From NCBI GenBank assembly GCA_934351255.1, contig CAKRJH010000003.1:1-64000 (forward strand): a stretch of DNA of 64,000 nucleotides, in the 5' to 3' direction. Of this stretch, positions 1 through 7,692 are shown in pieces. How positions within the stretch are numbered: position 1 is the first letter of the stretch; each line of letters starts with the position of its first letter. The DNA is from an uncultured Lachnospiraceae bacterium. GTDB taxonomy: Bacteria; Bacillota; Clostridia; Lachnospirales; Lachnospiraceae. Position numbers and translations under genes: made by a program. Under the pieces are notes generated by a model. The model searched no databases. It was given only the letters and a program-made list of their open reading frames with translations, and was not told where the DNA came from.

Positions 1-78
1 ATATCTAAAATACATTTCTGTACTTTATTCAAAAAAATATCATTTTAAGGCTTGACTTTTAATAGTTAGTCTTCCTAA

Positions 79-105
79 TAAAAAAGGGAAGCGAAAACGC
101 TTCCC
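79..105 (-). terminator. Intrinsic terminator after leader RNA copy 1
   Basis: An 8-bp perfect GC-rich stem (86-93 with 98-105, loop of four bases) is followed, reading the minus strand, by a run of T. It lies about 185 nt downstream of the promoter at 294-322, so it either ends a short RNA or acts as the switch of an attenuated leader for a gene beyond the left edge. The next 78 bases to the edge show no gene. Confidence 0.85.
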
Positions 106-157
106 TCTGAATAACCACTGGCAGTTCACTTGAACATCTCTGCTCAAGCCAAAAGCA

Positions 158-288
158 TATGACTTAATCCTCATATTGGATATGACAGCATCACCTCAGA
201 TACTGTGCCACGCAGGTTGCTATAATGTATCACTATAGCAAATCCACAAATATTTTACATCCTTTGTGCGGATGTCCAGTGCTTTCTG
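158..288 (-). ncRNA. Structured leader RNA element, copy 1
   Basis: This conserved block is also found at 5060-5190. Read as minus-strand RNA it begins with an H-type pseudoknot: stem 1 pairs 270-275 with 257-262, and the loop 263-268 pairs with 245-250, with an A-rich six-base crossing loop (251-256). Hairpins follow at 219-224/234-239 and 186-192/199-205. CACUGG at 276-281 can instead pair with CCAGUG at 116-121, just before the terminator at 79-105, as in a riboswitch. I do not recognise the class; GEMM, FMN, TPP and THF signatures are absent. It is downstream of the GH5 gene, so it would act on a gene off the left edge or be a stand-alone RNA. Confidence 0.6.
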
Positions 289-293
289 CAATT

Positions 294-322
294 ATATTAT
301 GTTCATATCATCCATTTGTCAA
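294..322 (-). promoter_or_regulatory. Sigma-A promoter of leader RNA copy 1
   Basis: On the minus strand there is a perfect -35 TTGACA (317-322), a 17-base spacer and a -10 TAATAT (294-299). The predicted start is near 287, just before the structured element. The same promoter is repeated at 5196-5224. Confidence 0.85.
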
Positions 323-346
323 TCAATTAATTGATCTCCAGTCAAT

Positions 347-3157
347 TCATTTCACCTGCAGCTTGACGGATGCTTTCTTTCCACTTCCATCCGTTGCATA
401 AACAGTGATCCTGACTGTCCCCTTTTGCTTAGCTTTTACAACTCCTTTCGCAGAAACCGTTGCTTTCTTCGCGCTGGACGTCTTCCAGTAATACTGATCT
501 GATGCCAGCTTCCTGCCCGGCCTTGTCTGAACCTTTAATTTCAGCTTCCCGCCGTTCTTCAGACTGCGTGATCCCTTCTTGATCGCAAGTTTTTTCACTG
601 CTCTCTTCATCACCTGAACAGTAACTTTGCGGCTCATTCCGTCTGCTGCCGTCACAGTGATCACTGCTTTGCCAGGCTTCTTTCCGGCTTTCACAACACC
701 ATTTTCATCTACCTTTACAACAGATGATTTGCTGCTTGTAAAAGATACTTCCTTATCATCGGTGTCTGTGATAAATTCCGCAGAAAGTATCATTTTCTTT
801 CCGGCTGCCAGCTTATATTTTGATCCCACAGGCAGATTCTTTACACCTTTGACACTGGCTTTCAGATTAAAGCTCATTGCGGCGTGTGAATTGTCTTCTG
901 TCGTTGCCGGCGCAGGTGTCTGACTTGGTTCTGCGCTCGGTGCCGGCATCTGACTTGGCTCGGCACCTGGCAGCGCTGTGTCACTTGGTACCGGCGCACT
1001 GCTTGGTGATGGTACCTGGCTCGGTTCTGCTCCCGATGTATGGCTCGGTGGCGGAGTCTGACTTGGCGATGCACTTGGCAGTGCTGTGTCACTTGGTGAC
1101 GGCGTGCTGCTCGGTTCGGCACTTGGCGATGTTGTCACCTTCGGTGTGCTGCTTGGTTCGGCACTTGGCGATGCTGTCTCATTCGGCGTGCTGCTTGGCG
1201 TCGGACTCGGTGTCACTGTCTCATCCGCCTTAACATCGGATACTGCAAAGGTCATGGAAATCGTATTCGTTCCCTGATAAGATACCCCATTAAAATATGC
1301 TTTCTGGCTTTCCGTTGTCACATCATTGATATAAGTCTTTGACCATATATTAATAAATGCAAAGTCAAACACATTGTTCCCTTTTCCTGTTGCCCCCTCC
1401 AAGCTATTATCATAAGTGAACACACTATTATTCATGGAATATTCTTTTCCATTGACTGATATGGACTTTACCTTAAGAGTGGCATAACTGATTGGTGAAT
1501 CCTCCGGCTCTGTCGCCTGAATATCTTTCAGATACAGAGAACCGATATTCTGGAGTTGCGTATCCGTCACCTTCAATGTCATTGTATATTCCTGATCTGC
1601 GGTCGTAATGTCTGCATTTTCTTCGCTGACGGCAGTTCCCCAGTCTTTCGTATTCATCATATAGAGCTTTGTGCGGATATATGTCGGCTTTGGCACTGTC
1701 ACCTTGCACTCCGCCTTATAGCCGCCCGCCACAGATGCCGTAATCGTACAGCTTCCGGCACCCACTGCCGTAACAAGTCCGGAAGAACTTACCGTTGCAA
1801 CCGTGTCATCATCGGATGACCAGGAGATCAGATCCTGACTGTCTGCCGGCGTCAGAGACGCAGTAAGCTGTACTCCCGCATCGCCAACACTGACTGTAAT
1901 CTGATCCTTATCCAGTGAGATCCCCGTTGCCGTAGAGGAAGCACGGTAAATCTCCATCACCGCACTTACAACCTCGGGATGTGCAACAGTATTCGTAAAA
2001 CGATTGATCAGACAGAAACCATATACTCCGTCATAACCATTATCCCATGCTACCGGCACCAGACCATCCTGCTTCGCATAATAACATACCTTCCGATAAA
2101 AATCGGCACGACAAACCGAATTCTGACTATCTAGCGAAGATTTATTGATCGCACCAAACTCTCCGATCACCACCGGATATCCCTGCGAGACAAACTTATC
2201 CTTTAATTTTTTGAATTGGGATGCCATATAACTTTCATCGCCCCAGGTTGCTTTCTTCGCAGAATCCGTCGACTTGCTGCCCCACTGTGTAACCGCCTGA
2301 GATTCCGTTCCACAGAATTCCCATGGAGCATAATAATGAACCGAGATCATGATCCTCTTCTCTCCGGCTGCCACGTCGGATGACAAATACTGATCCGTTG
2401 GCAGTGCAAATCCATAATCACCAACCGTATAATCAATATCCGTATTCCATCCCGGAATCAAAAGCCAGCGCCTATCATTATTGCCGCCGGTCTGACGCAC
2501 CGTATCCACAAAGATCTGATTATATGTATTAATATTCTCATAATACGTTCTGTTTGGCGTACCGTAGGTTCCATCAAATTCCTCGTTCATTGACTCGAAG
2601 ATCAGATGCTCATCGTAATCCTTAAAACGTGTTGCAATCTGCCGCCAGCACGCCTTATACTTCTCCCGGATCTTCGTCTGATCACTGCTGCCGCAAAGCA
2701 GCCAACCTCCTTCGATCGACGTGTATCCATCTCCATGCATGTTCACGATCGCATACATATCGTTCTTCACACAATAATCAACAACCTCCTGCACACGGTC
2801 GAGCCAGGAAGAATCAATCTGATATCCGTTGTTGTCGTCAATCTTGCTCAAATAAGACACCGGAATACGGATCGACTGAAAGCCTGCACTCTTCGCCGCC
2901 AGTACAAACTGCTCCGTCAGTTTCGGGTTGCTCCATGCTGTCTCACTCGGAGTTCCACCAATGTTCGCTTCAAGTGAATTTCCCAGATTGTAACCAACTC
3001 CCATCGCCTCCGTGATCTGCTGTTGATTCAGATCCTGAAATGATGATATCGAAGCCGCTGCACGTGCCGTCACACCCCCTGTTCCGCCGGACGTCAATGA
3101 GGCGATCGTCATCGCTGCACTCAGCAGCACCGCCAATACTCTTTTGTTCTTGCGCAT
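347..3157 (-). CDS. Secreted modular GH5 endoglucanase-type glycanase with Big_2 domains
   Basis: This is probably an extracellular beta-glycanase acting on plant polysaccharide. The start at 3157 (MRKNKR) follows a GGAAGG site and gives a signal peptide (about 1-34); the longer upstream frame is rejected. Residues about 45-405 are a GH5 domain with acid/base in the SMNEEF motif (E192) and nucleophile in IGEFG (E333). A Big_2 domain (about 412-490) and a beta-rich module like a carbohydrate-binding domain (about 495-655) follow. Then comes a Pro/Ser/Thr linker of about 105 residues and two Lys-rich Big_2-like domains to the end (936 aa). There is no LPXTG signal, so the basic Big domains may hold it on the wall. 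The exact substrate is not shown by sequence. Confidence 0.9.
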   Translation of the reverse strand: MRKNKRVLAVLLSAAMTIASLTSGGTGGVTARAAASISSFQDLNQQQITEAMGVGYNLGNSLEANIGGTPSETAWSNPKLTEQFVLAAKSAGFQSIRIPVSYLSKIDDNNGYQIDSSWLDRVQEVVDYCVKNDMYAIVNMHGDGYTSIEGGWLLCGSSDQTKIREKYKACWRQIATRFKDYDEHLIFESMNEEFDGTYGTPNRTYYENINTYNQIFVDTVRQTGGNNDRRWLLIPGWNTDIDYTVGDYGFALPTDQYLSSDVAAGEKRIMISVHYYAPWEFCGTESQAVTQWGSKSTDSAKKATWGDESYMASQFKKLKDKFVSQGYPVVIGEFGAINKSSLDSQNSVCRADFYRKVCYYAKQDGLVPVAWDNGYDGVYGFCLINRFTNTVAHPEVVSAVMEIYRASSTATGISLDKDQITVSVGDAGVQLTASLTPADSQDLISWSSDDDTVATVSSSGLVTAVGAGSCTITASVAGGYKAECKVTVPKPTYIRTKLYMMNTKDWGTAVSEENADITTADQEYTMTLKVTDTQLQNIGSLYLKDIQATEPEDSPISYATLKVKSISVNGKEYSMNNSVFTYDNSLEGATGKGNNVFDFAFINIWSKTYINDVTTESQKAYFNGVSYQGTNTISMTFAVSDVKADETVTPSPTPSSTPNETASPSAEPSSTPKVTTSPSAEPSSTPSPSDTALPSASPSQTPPPSHTSGAEPSQVPSPSSAPVPSDTALPGAEPSQMPAPSAEPSQTPAPATTEDNSHAAMSFNLKASVKGVKNLPVGSKYKLAAGKKMILSAEFITDTDDKEVSFTSSKSSVVKVDENGVVKAGKKPGKAVITVTAADGMSRKVTVQVMKRAVKKLAIKKGSRSLKNGGKLKLKVQTRPGRKLASDQYYWKTSSAKKATVSAKGVVKAKQKGTVRITVYATDGSGKKASVKLQVK
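905..1215 (-). repeat. Degenerate tandem repeat coding the Pro/Ser linker
   Basis: Imperfect short repeats encode units such as PSAEPSSTP and PSPSDTALP inside the GH5 gene, joining catalytic and C-terminal Big modules. Repeat number is likely to vary between strains by slippage. Both the DNA and peptide repeats are visible directly. Confidence 0.85.
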
Positions 3158-3215
3158 ACAATGCCCTTCCTTTCCATTTTGTACAAAACACCTCTTGTTC
3201 TTCCCTCCCCACACC

Positions 3216-3246
3216 ATTATAAAATTCCTAAAAAAATAGGGAGCAA
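3216..3246 (-). promoter_or_regulatory. Possible weak promoter of the GH5 gene
   Basis: A TATAAT -10 (minus strand, 3216-3221) lies about 60 bases before the GH5 start. The best -35 (TTGCTC, 3241-3246) is 19 bases away and sits inside the terminator stem at 3239-3260, so this is a weak call. Confidence 0.35.
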
Positions 3247-3260
3247 TCCCCATTGCTCCC
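3230..3260 (-). terminator. Intrinsic terminator upstream of the GH5 gene
   Basis: A 9-bp perfect stem (3239-3247 with 3252-3260, loop of four) is followed on the minus strand by a T-rich run. It ends transcription from the decayed acetyltransferase region, or could attenuate entry into the GH5 gene. Confidence 0.85.
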
Positions 3261-3263
3261 ACT

Positions 3264-3664
3264 GGTAATTATATCAAATATCTTTTTGAATGAATATACA
3301 CTTTTGCAAATATTCTACAATTTACTCTTGGAGTTCTGTTAAAATCTGTAGCACCATTTGCTTCACTCTCATCGTTACATTTTATAGCAATCTCAAAAGT
3401 TGTACCAGTTCATGCACTTCCTCATTAATATTAAAGTTTTCCCTAATTGTGCAATTAAATAAGCAGCTAAATTATATGTATAATCCTGTTCATCTACTTT
3501 GCTAAATCTTGCCAATTTTCATTTAAAAATCGCTCTACATCCAGATTTAATGGACAAGAAAACTCGGAAAGAAGTTGCTTTAACTTGTCCTCTCCGAGTC
3601 TCTGGTCATCATTGTTCAAAAATTCACGAATGTTTAGCACAATATAATTATTTGCCAGTTCCAT
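3264..3664 (-). pseudogene. Decayed GNAT N-acetyltransferase (toxin-like partner)
   Basis: An ATG at 3664, overlapping the end of the small gene 3648-3842 by 17 bases, opens a 56-codon frame (MELANNYIVLNI...) ending at 3494. Its tail FSCPLNLDVERFLNENW is the start typical of clostridial GNAT proteins that sit behind a small antitoxin-like gene. In another frame just downstream (about 3376-3493) comes DEQDYTYNLAAYLIAQLGKN, matching the later GNAT core. In a third frame (to about 3264) there is residual coding. So an internal deletion plus frameshifts have destroyed the gene. The assignment rests on recalled family patterns, not a search. Confidence 0.65.
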
Positions 3665-3842
3665 TCGCTTTCTTCCTTTTCTCCATAAATTTCATAATAT
3701 CATCTGCACCTTGTAAATAGGTAACATTGATTGGTACGCGAGGTGGCTTATCATTGGCAGATGCTTCAAGCGCATCAGCAAACATCTCCACCTGTCTTTT
3801 CCCTGATATTACAAAATTCTTTGTGATACTTGAAGTTGCCAT
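3648..3842 (-). CDS. Small antitoxin-like protein paired with a broken GNAT
   Basis: This is a 64-residue hypothetical protein beginning MATSSITKNFVISG, with a strong AAAGGAGGTG ribosome site five bases before the ATG at 3842. It is Lys-rich and likely soluble, with no signal peptide. The 17-base overlap with the remnant acetyltransferase start is typical of a two-gene module in which the first product neutralises a GNAT toxin. Here the partner is dead, so the protein may be an orphan antitoxin. The antitoxin role is inferred from gene order and size only; I recognise no DNA-binding motif with certainty. Confidence 0.6.
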   Translation of the reverse strand: MATSSITKNFVISGKRQVEMFADALEASANDKPPRVPINVTYLQGADDIMKFMEKRKKANGTGK

Positions 3843-4074
3843 ATAAACACCTCCTTTATTAGTATAGTTCATTTACATACTATTATACTTCTCTTCTTTT
3901 ATTGTATTAGCTGTCCAGAGATTTTGCTACTATTTTTAGTATTTTTCACCAACATTCATCAAATTTTCACAAATCATACTCCGTCAGCAACAATTACAAG
4001 AATTGAGAAGATGAAAAGCACCATCGAACACTATCTGTTTACAATTAATGTGAAACCTTTTATGTAAAAAAAAA

Positions 4075-5001
4075 TCATTTTACTTTAATCTTGCACTTTG
4101 CTTTACAACCACTCTTCATTTTCAAAATTACCGTTGCTTTACCTTTTCTTACTCCAGTCACCTTTCCATTCTGATCAACCTTTACAATTTTCTTATTGCT
4201 ACTTTTCCAAGACGCAACATAGTCAGTATATGTATATTTTAAAATCTTTAATTTAAAACTTTTCCCTTTTTTTATTGTTTTATTTTTATGTGAAATCTTT
4301 ACCGTTGCAATTAACTTTGGTATCTCCTTCTCCTCAATCAAAGAACATACATAACAAAATCTTGTCTGTTTTCCATTTTCAAAGACTGTCGGCTCAACTG
4401 CTGAACTCCAAGCTGTGCTCCAATTGCTCCAATCATGTTTATTTGCATCTTTTGGAATCTCCTCATATTCCCGTGCATAGCAATTCATACAATATCGACT
4501 TTTTTCCCCGTTGTTCAAACAATCGGAATCTTTATCTATACTCCACTCAGACCATAAATGAGAACCATCACTTGGTCTTTCCTTTGTCTCCTCCTTATCA
4601 CACTTTGTGCAATATCTCGTCCACTTTCCGGGCTCACATAAGTACCCATCTGCTTTCCACTCAGTCCATAAATGAACGCCATTTCCTACTCTATCTTTTG
4701 TCTCTACTTGATAACATTCCGTACAATATCTTGTCCATTTCCCGTCTTCACACAGATTTCCATCTGCCTTCCAATCAGTCCACAGATGCTTTCCTGTTGC
4801 TGGAATAGACACCGTTTGTGATTCAAAACACTTCTTGCAATATCGATATTTCACACCACTGGTCGTGCATGTGGCATCATTGAAAACTATCCAATCCCCC
4901 CAAGAATGATTACAAGATGCTTGCGTAGTCGCCGGATTAACAAGTAACAAGGCAGCCATAAGTACAACGGATACCCCTTTTCTTAATTTGTTCTCTTTCA
5001 T
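4075..5001 (-). CDS. Secreted protein with five Cys/Trp repeats and a C-terminal Big_2-like domain
   Basis: This protein (309 aa) has a signal peptide (about 1-29, Ala-Ser-Cys boundary). Five repeats of about 40 residues follow (about 31-230), each with the pattern H-x-W-x-x-W ... C ... R-x-C-x-x-C. The paired CxxC and extra Cys could bind a metal or form disulfides. A basic Big_2-like domain ends the protein (about 235-309), similar to the C-terminal modules of the GH5 enzyme nearby, so both may share an anchoring mode. The start at 5001 follows a GAGGTGG site; the upstream frame lies in the leader. Its function is unknown; a surface adhesin or binding protein is a guess. Confidence 0.75.
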   Translation of the reverse strand: MKENKLRKGVSVVLMAALLLVNPATTQASCNHSWGDWIVFNDATCTTSGVKYRYCKKCFESQTVSIPATGKHLWTDWKADGNLCEDGKWTRYCTECYQVETKDRVGNGVHLWTEWKADGYLCEPGKWTRYCTKCDKEETKERPSDGSHLWSEWSIDKDSDCLNNGEKSRYCMNCYAREYEEIPKDANKHDWSNWSTAWSSAVEPTVFENGKQTRFCYVCSLIEEKEIPKLIATVKISHKNKTIKKGKSFKLKILKYTYTDYVASWKSSNKKIVKVDQNGKVTGVRKGKATVILKMKSGCKAKCKIKVK

Positions 5002-5059
5002 TTTCAACCACCTCGTATTATATAAAGTAGTAGTGTTTATAGACCCTCTCCAAGGTCTG

Positions 5060-5190
5060 TATGACTTAATTCTCATGCTGGATATGGCAATATCTCCTCA
5101 GATACTGTGCCACGCAGGTCGCTATAATGTATTACTATAGCAAATCCACAAATATTTTACATCCTTTGTGCGGATGTCCAGTGCTTTCTA
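5060..5190 (-). ncRNA. Structured leader RNA element, copy 2
   Basis: This is the second copy of the element at 158-288, roughly nine bases in ten identical, placed in the 5' leader of the Cys-repeat protein gene (start 5001). The pseudoknot core is unchanged: 5159-5164 pairs with 5172-5177, and loop 5165-5170 pairs with 5147-5152. The last hairpin (5088-5095 with 5100-5107) has 8 bp, and its differences from copy 1 exchange G-C for G-U and U-G for U-A, so pairing holds only if minus-strand RNA is the product. Downstream there is no T-run terminator; a small hairpin (5040-5057) precedes the ribosome site, so control, if any, may be translational. Confidence 0.6.
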
Positions 5191-5195
5191 CTATT

Positions 5196-5224
5196 AGATT
5201 ATGTCCATATCATCCATTTGTCAA
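5196..5224 (-). promoter_or_regulatory. Sigma-A promoter of leader RNA copy 2
   Basis: On the minus strand: -35 TTGACA (5219-5224), a 17-base spacer, -10 TAATCT (5196-5201). It drives the Cys-repeat protein gene through a leader of about 190 nt. Spacer and -35 match the promoter at 294-322 almost exactly. Confidence 0.85.
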
Positions 5225-5245
5225 TCAATAAATCACATACTACAC

Positions 5246-5671
5246 TCACTGTTGCCATATCATCACATAATCGTTTTCACCAGTGGCTTCGTCTACACTT
5301 TCATCCCGAATTTCAAATCCCTCTCTCTGATAAAAATGTATTGCCCTGGTATTTTTCTGATATACATGTAACCTCAACGAAGCCTTGCTCTTCTTTATAA
5401 ACTCCAGCAAAAGTTTGCCTATTCCCTGTGACTGAAATTTCTCACAGACAAAAATCCCTTCAATATATTCTCCGTTTAATCCTATAAATCCCTGTATTTC
5501 TCCATTCCTCTCATACACATAGACTTCTGCTTGCAGCAACATTTCTTTTACCATCTCATAATTACTTTTCCAATATTGAGCAGAGATAAAATTATGCGCT
5601 TTTATATTAGAATTCAGCCATATATCTGCCACTTTAATAGCATCTGCTTTTCGTAATTTTCTAATCATCAT
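5246..5671 (-). CDS. GNAT family N-acetyltransferase
   Basis: This 141-residue GNAT-fold enzyme would transfer an acetyl group from acetyl-CoA to an unidentified amine. The acetyl-CoA loop is visible as CEKFQSQGIGKLLLEF, followed by the typical NTRAIHFYQREGF C-terminal motif. The ATG at 5671 (or 5668) follows GAGGG. The open frame continues upstream for 41 codons, but those belong to a truncated P-loop kinase (5672-5858), so the ribosome site of this gene sits in the remnant's tail. Substrate is unknown. Confidence 0.8.
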   Translation of the reverse strand: MMIRKLRKADAIKVADIWLNSNIKAHNFISAQYWKSNYEMVKEMLLQAEVYVYERNGEIQGFIGLNGEYIEGIFVCEKFQSQGIGKLLLEFIKKSKASLRLHVYQKNTRAIHFYQREGFEIRDESVDEATGENDYVMIWQQ

Positions 5672-5858
5672 TACACCCTCATTTTCCAGATATACGATCT
5701 TCGGTTCTAATAGACTTATTATCTGATTGATCCGGTCTATGTACTCATATATTTGTTCTTTTAGAAAATTAAACCGCATCATTGTCTCGCACATTGGTTC
5801 TTGCCGTTGTGCTCTTTCCGGAACACGAAAGTCCCTCTACAATATATAATCTCGTCAT
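5672..5858 (-). pseudogene. Remnant of a P-loop kinase/ATPase
   Basis: An ATG at 5858 behind GGAGGAG begins MTRLYIVEGLSCSGKSTTAR, a clear Walker A (GxxCSGKST). After about 20 codons the frame is lost; the adjacent frame reads MCETMMRFNFLKEQ and then IISLLEPKIVYLENEG, which looks like the middle of the same kinase family. An internal deletion with frameshift therefore joined two parts, and the C-terminal part is gone, replaced by the GNAT gene at 5671. The family link of the second part is recalled, not searched. Confidence 0.65.
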
Positions 5859-5919
5859 CGCAACTCCTCCATGAAAAATCTTCTCTCAATCACTTATTGG
5901 CCACTTGAGCAAAATGATT

Positions 5920-6357
5920 TCATGTATCAATTCTAACAATTTCCGACAATGCTTTATTGCGGTAAATCAAGTCTTCTCTTACCGTAAATCCTTGCTTCTC
6001 CCAAAACATATTTCCTGTATCATTTCGATCAAACACTACCAAAGCCACCTTGTGAATTCCAAGTTCGGTCATTGCCTTTTCTACATGATCTACTAAATAT
6101 GCAGCAATTCCCTGTTTTCTGTAATCCGGATGCACCGCCGTATGATAAATGTACCCTCGCCTGCCATCATTTCCCGCTAAGATCACACCAATAATCTCAT
6201 GATCTTCTGCCACAAAACAGGTGTCCGGATTTCTTCCCAGGAACTTCTCAATTCCTCCTTTGGAATCATCCAGGTTATTGAGTCCCATACCAGCACATGA
6301 CATCCATAATTGATACACTTCTCCGTAATCTTCCGCTATCATTTTTCTAATCTTCAT
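5920..6357 (-). CDS. GNAT family N-acetyltransferase
   Basis: This 145-residue acetyltransferase has the acetyl-CoA loop HPDYRKQGIAAYLVDHVEKA and the late motif VFDRNDTGNMFWEKQGF. The ATG at 6357 (MKIRKMIAED) follows AAAGGA and overlaps the end of the upstream MFS gene by 11 bases, so the two are translationally coupled. The likely substrate is a small amine or a protein N-terminus, but nothing in the sequence fixes it. Confidence 0.85.
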   Translation of the reverse strand: MKIRKMIAEDYGEVYQLWMSCAGMGLNNLDDSKGGIEKFLGRNPDTCFVAEDHEIIGVILAGNDGRRGYIYHTAVHPDYRKQGIAAYLVDHVEKAMTELGIHKVALVVFDRNDTGNMFWEKQGFTVREDLIYRNKALSEIVRIDT

Positions 6358-7555
6358 GTTTTCTGTTCCTTTCCTGCGGTGAATTGATAATATCAATAAC
6401 AAGTCCCATCCCCGCCAGCAGAAGAACCGGTGATATTATTCCGGCAAGTATTCCCATTCTCATATTTCCAACCGCACTTGACACCAATCCTACCAGCGTC
6501 GGTCCTCCGGAACATCCAAGATCCCCTGCCAGAGCAAGCATGGCAAACAGTAAAGTTCCACCTCTCCTCAATGCAGCCGATGCCTTGCTAAAAGTTCCCG
6601 GCCACATGATCCCCACGGAAAACCCACAGATCCCGCAGCCAACCAACTCAACCATCGGTACCGGAACCAGAGCTATACAGAGATAGGATGCTATACACAG
6701 AACACAACTTGCCTTCATAAACTTGTCCAGATCAAGTCTGTGTCCATATTTTCCATAAATAAGCCTGGACACTCCCATAAGTATTGAAAATGACATCGGG
6801 CCTACAAGATCTCCAAGCGTCTTTGTGATCCCAAGTCCCTCCTCGGCAAACGTCGATGCCCACTGGCTGACTGCCTGCTCTGATGCCCCCGAACAGACCA
6901 TCATGAGCATAAGAACCCAAAATATTTTCTCACAAAAAAGTTCTTTGAGATTCATTCCTTTTTCATCCTCGTCCGTAAGACTATATATCGGAACTTTGGT
7001 GAAAAGTATCAGATTTCCGATAGGAATGATCGTCCATAGTAAGGTAAGCACTTTCCAGTGATCGATCCCTATGATCGAAAAGAATACCGTTGAGATAAGC
7101 ACTACCCCGGTACAACCCCAGCAGTAAAAGGAATGCAAAAGACTCATGGCAGCTTCCTTGTTCTCTGTGGGACATGCTTCAACAATCGGACTGATCAATA
7201 CCTCTATGAGTCCTCCTCCGATTGCGTACACAAACACAGCGATCAATATCCCACCGAACGGTGTCGGCGTTATCTCCGGAAGAACCGTCAACAGTGCCAA
7301 TCCAAGTGCGGCACATATGTGAGCTATTATGACAGAAGCCCTGTAACCGATTTTATCGATAAAGCCTGCAGACAACATGTCAATAAGCAGCTGTATCATA
7401 AAGTTTACCGTGATAAGCAATGTAATCTGTGCCAACGGAATATTGTATTGCTTTTGAAAAGTAACAAACAGCAGCGGTACAAAGCCGTTCACTATTGCCT
7501 GAACTATATAGCCTACGAAACAGGCATATATGGTCTTTTGATAATCAAATTTCAT
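6347..7555 (-). CDS. Major facilitator superfamily transporter
   Basis: This integral membrane protein of 402 aa has about 12 hydrophobic segments and an N-terminal half resembling sugar/drug MFS carriers (the GFIDKIGYRASV loop between helices 2 and 3). It starts at 7555 after AGGAG. It lies between a PfkB sugar kinase (7693-8490) and a GNAT (ends overlap), so it may import a sugar or glycated amine used by the kinase; that is inference. No periplasmic or PTS partner is present. Confidence 0.85.
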   Translation of the reverse strand: MKFDYQKTIYACFVGYIVQAIVNGFVPLLFVTFQKQYNIPLAQITLLITVNFMIQLLIDMLSAGFIDKIGYRASVIIAHICAALGLALLTVLPEITPTPFGGILIAVFVYAIGGGLIEVLISPIVEACPTENKEAAMSLLHSFYCWGCTGVVLISTVFFSIIGIDHWKVLTLLWTIIPIGNLILFTKVPIYSLTDEDEKGMNLKELFCEKIFWVLMLMMVCSGASEQAVSQWASTFAEEGLGITKTLGDLVGPMSFSILMGVSRLIYGKYGHRLDLDKFMKASCVLCIASYLCIALVPVPMVELVGCGICGFSVGIMWPGTFSKASAALRRGGTLLFAMLALAGDLGCSGGPTLVGLVSSAVGNMRMGILAGIISPVLLLAGMGLVIDIINSPQERNRKHED

Positions 7556-7558
7556 CTT

Positions 7559-7690
7559 TCATATTCTCCTGTTACAGTTTTTTGCCCTTAATTGCGTATT
7601 TTCACCAGTTAGATGTAAAAAGGAGGAATTTTTGAAAACTACTTCAATGCTTTTTCCTTCATATACATACATAAAAGTATAATTAGTATC
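7559..7690 (-). pseudogene. Fragment resembling the end of a phage-associated nuclease-like domain
   Basis: Between the PfkB and MFS genes one minus-strand frame reads DTNYTFMYVYEGKSIEVVF and KNSSFLHLTGENTQ, ending at 7559. The 'IEVVFK...FLHLTG' pattern resembles, from memory, the PBECR-type (phage Barnase-EndoU-ColicinE5/D-RelE-like) nuclease domains. No start codon or intact N-terminus exists, so it would be a remnant. The call is weak; the frame could also be chance. Confidence 0.35.
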
Positions 7691-7692
7691 TG

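Noticed and set aside
158..288. Leader element as a known c-di-GMP, TPP, FMN, THF or cobalamin riboswitch
   Set aside because: A CACGCAGG string on the plus strand recalls GEMM, but the partner GGGACGCAAAGCC is absent and the promoter and covariation place the RNA on the minus strand.
905..1215. CRISPR-like array from short repeats
   Set aside because: Repeats are degenerate, lack unique spacers and encode a Pro/Ser linker in frame.
3843..4074. Gene in the AT-rich gap behind the Cys-repeat gene
   Set aside because: No frame with a start and ribosome site; nothing recognised.
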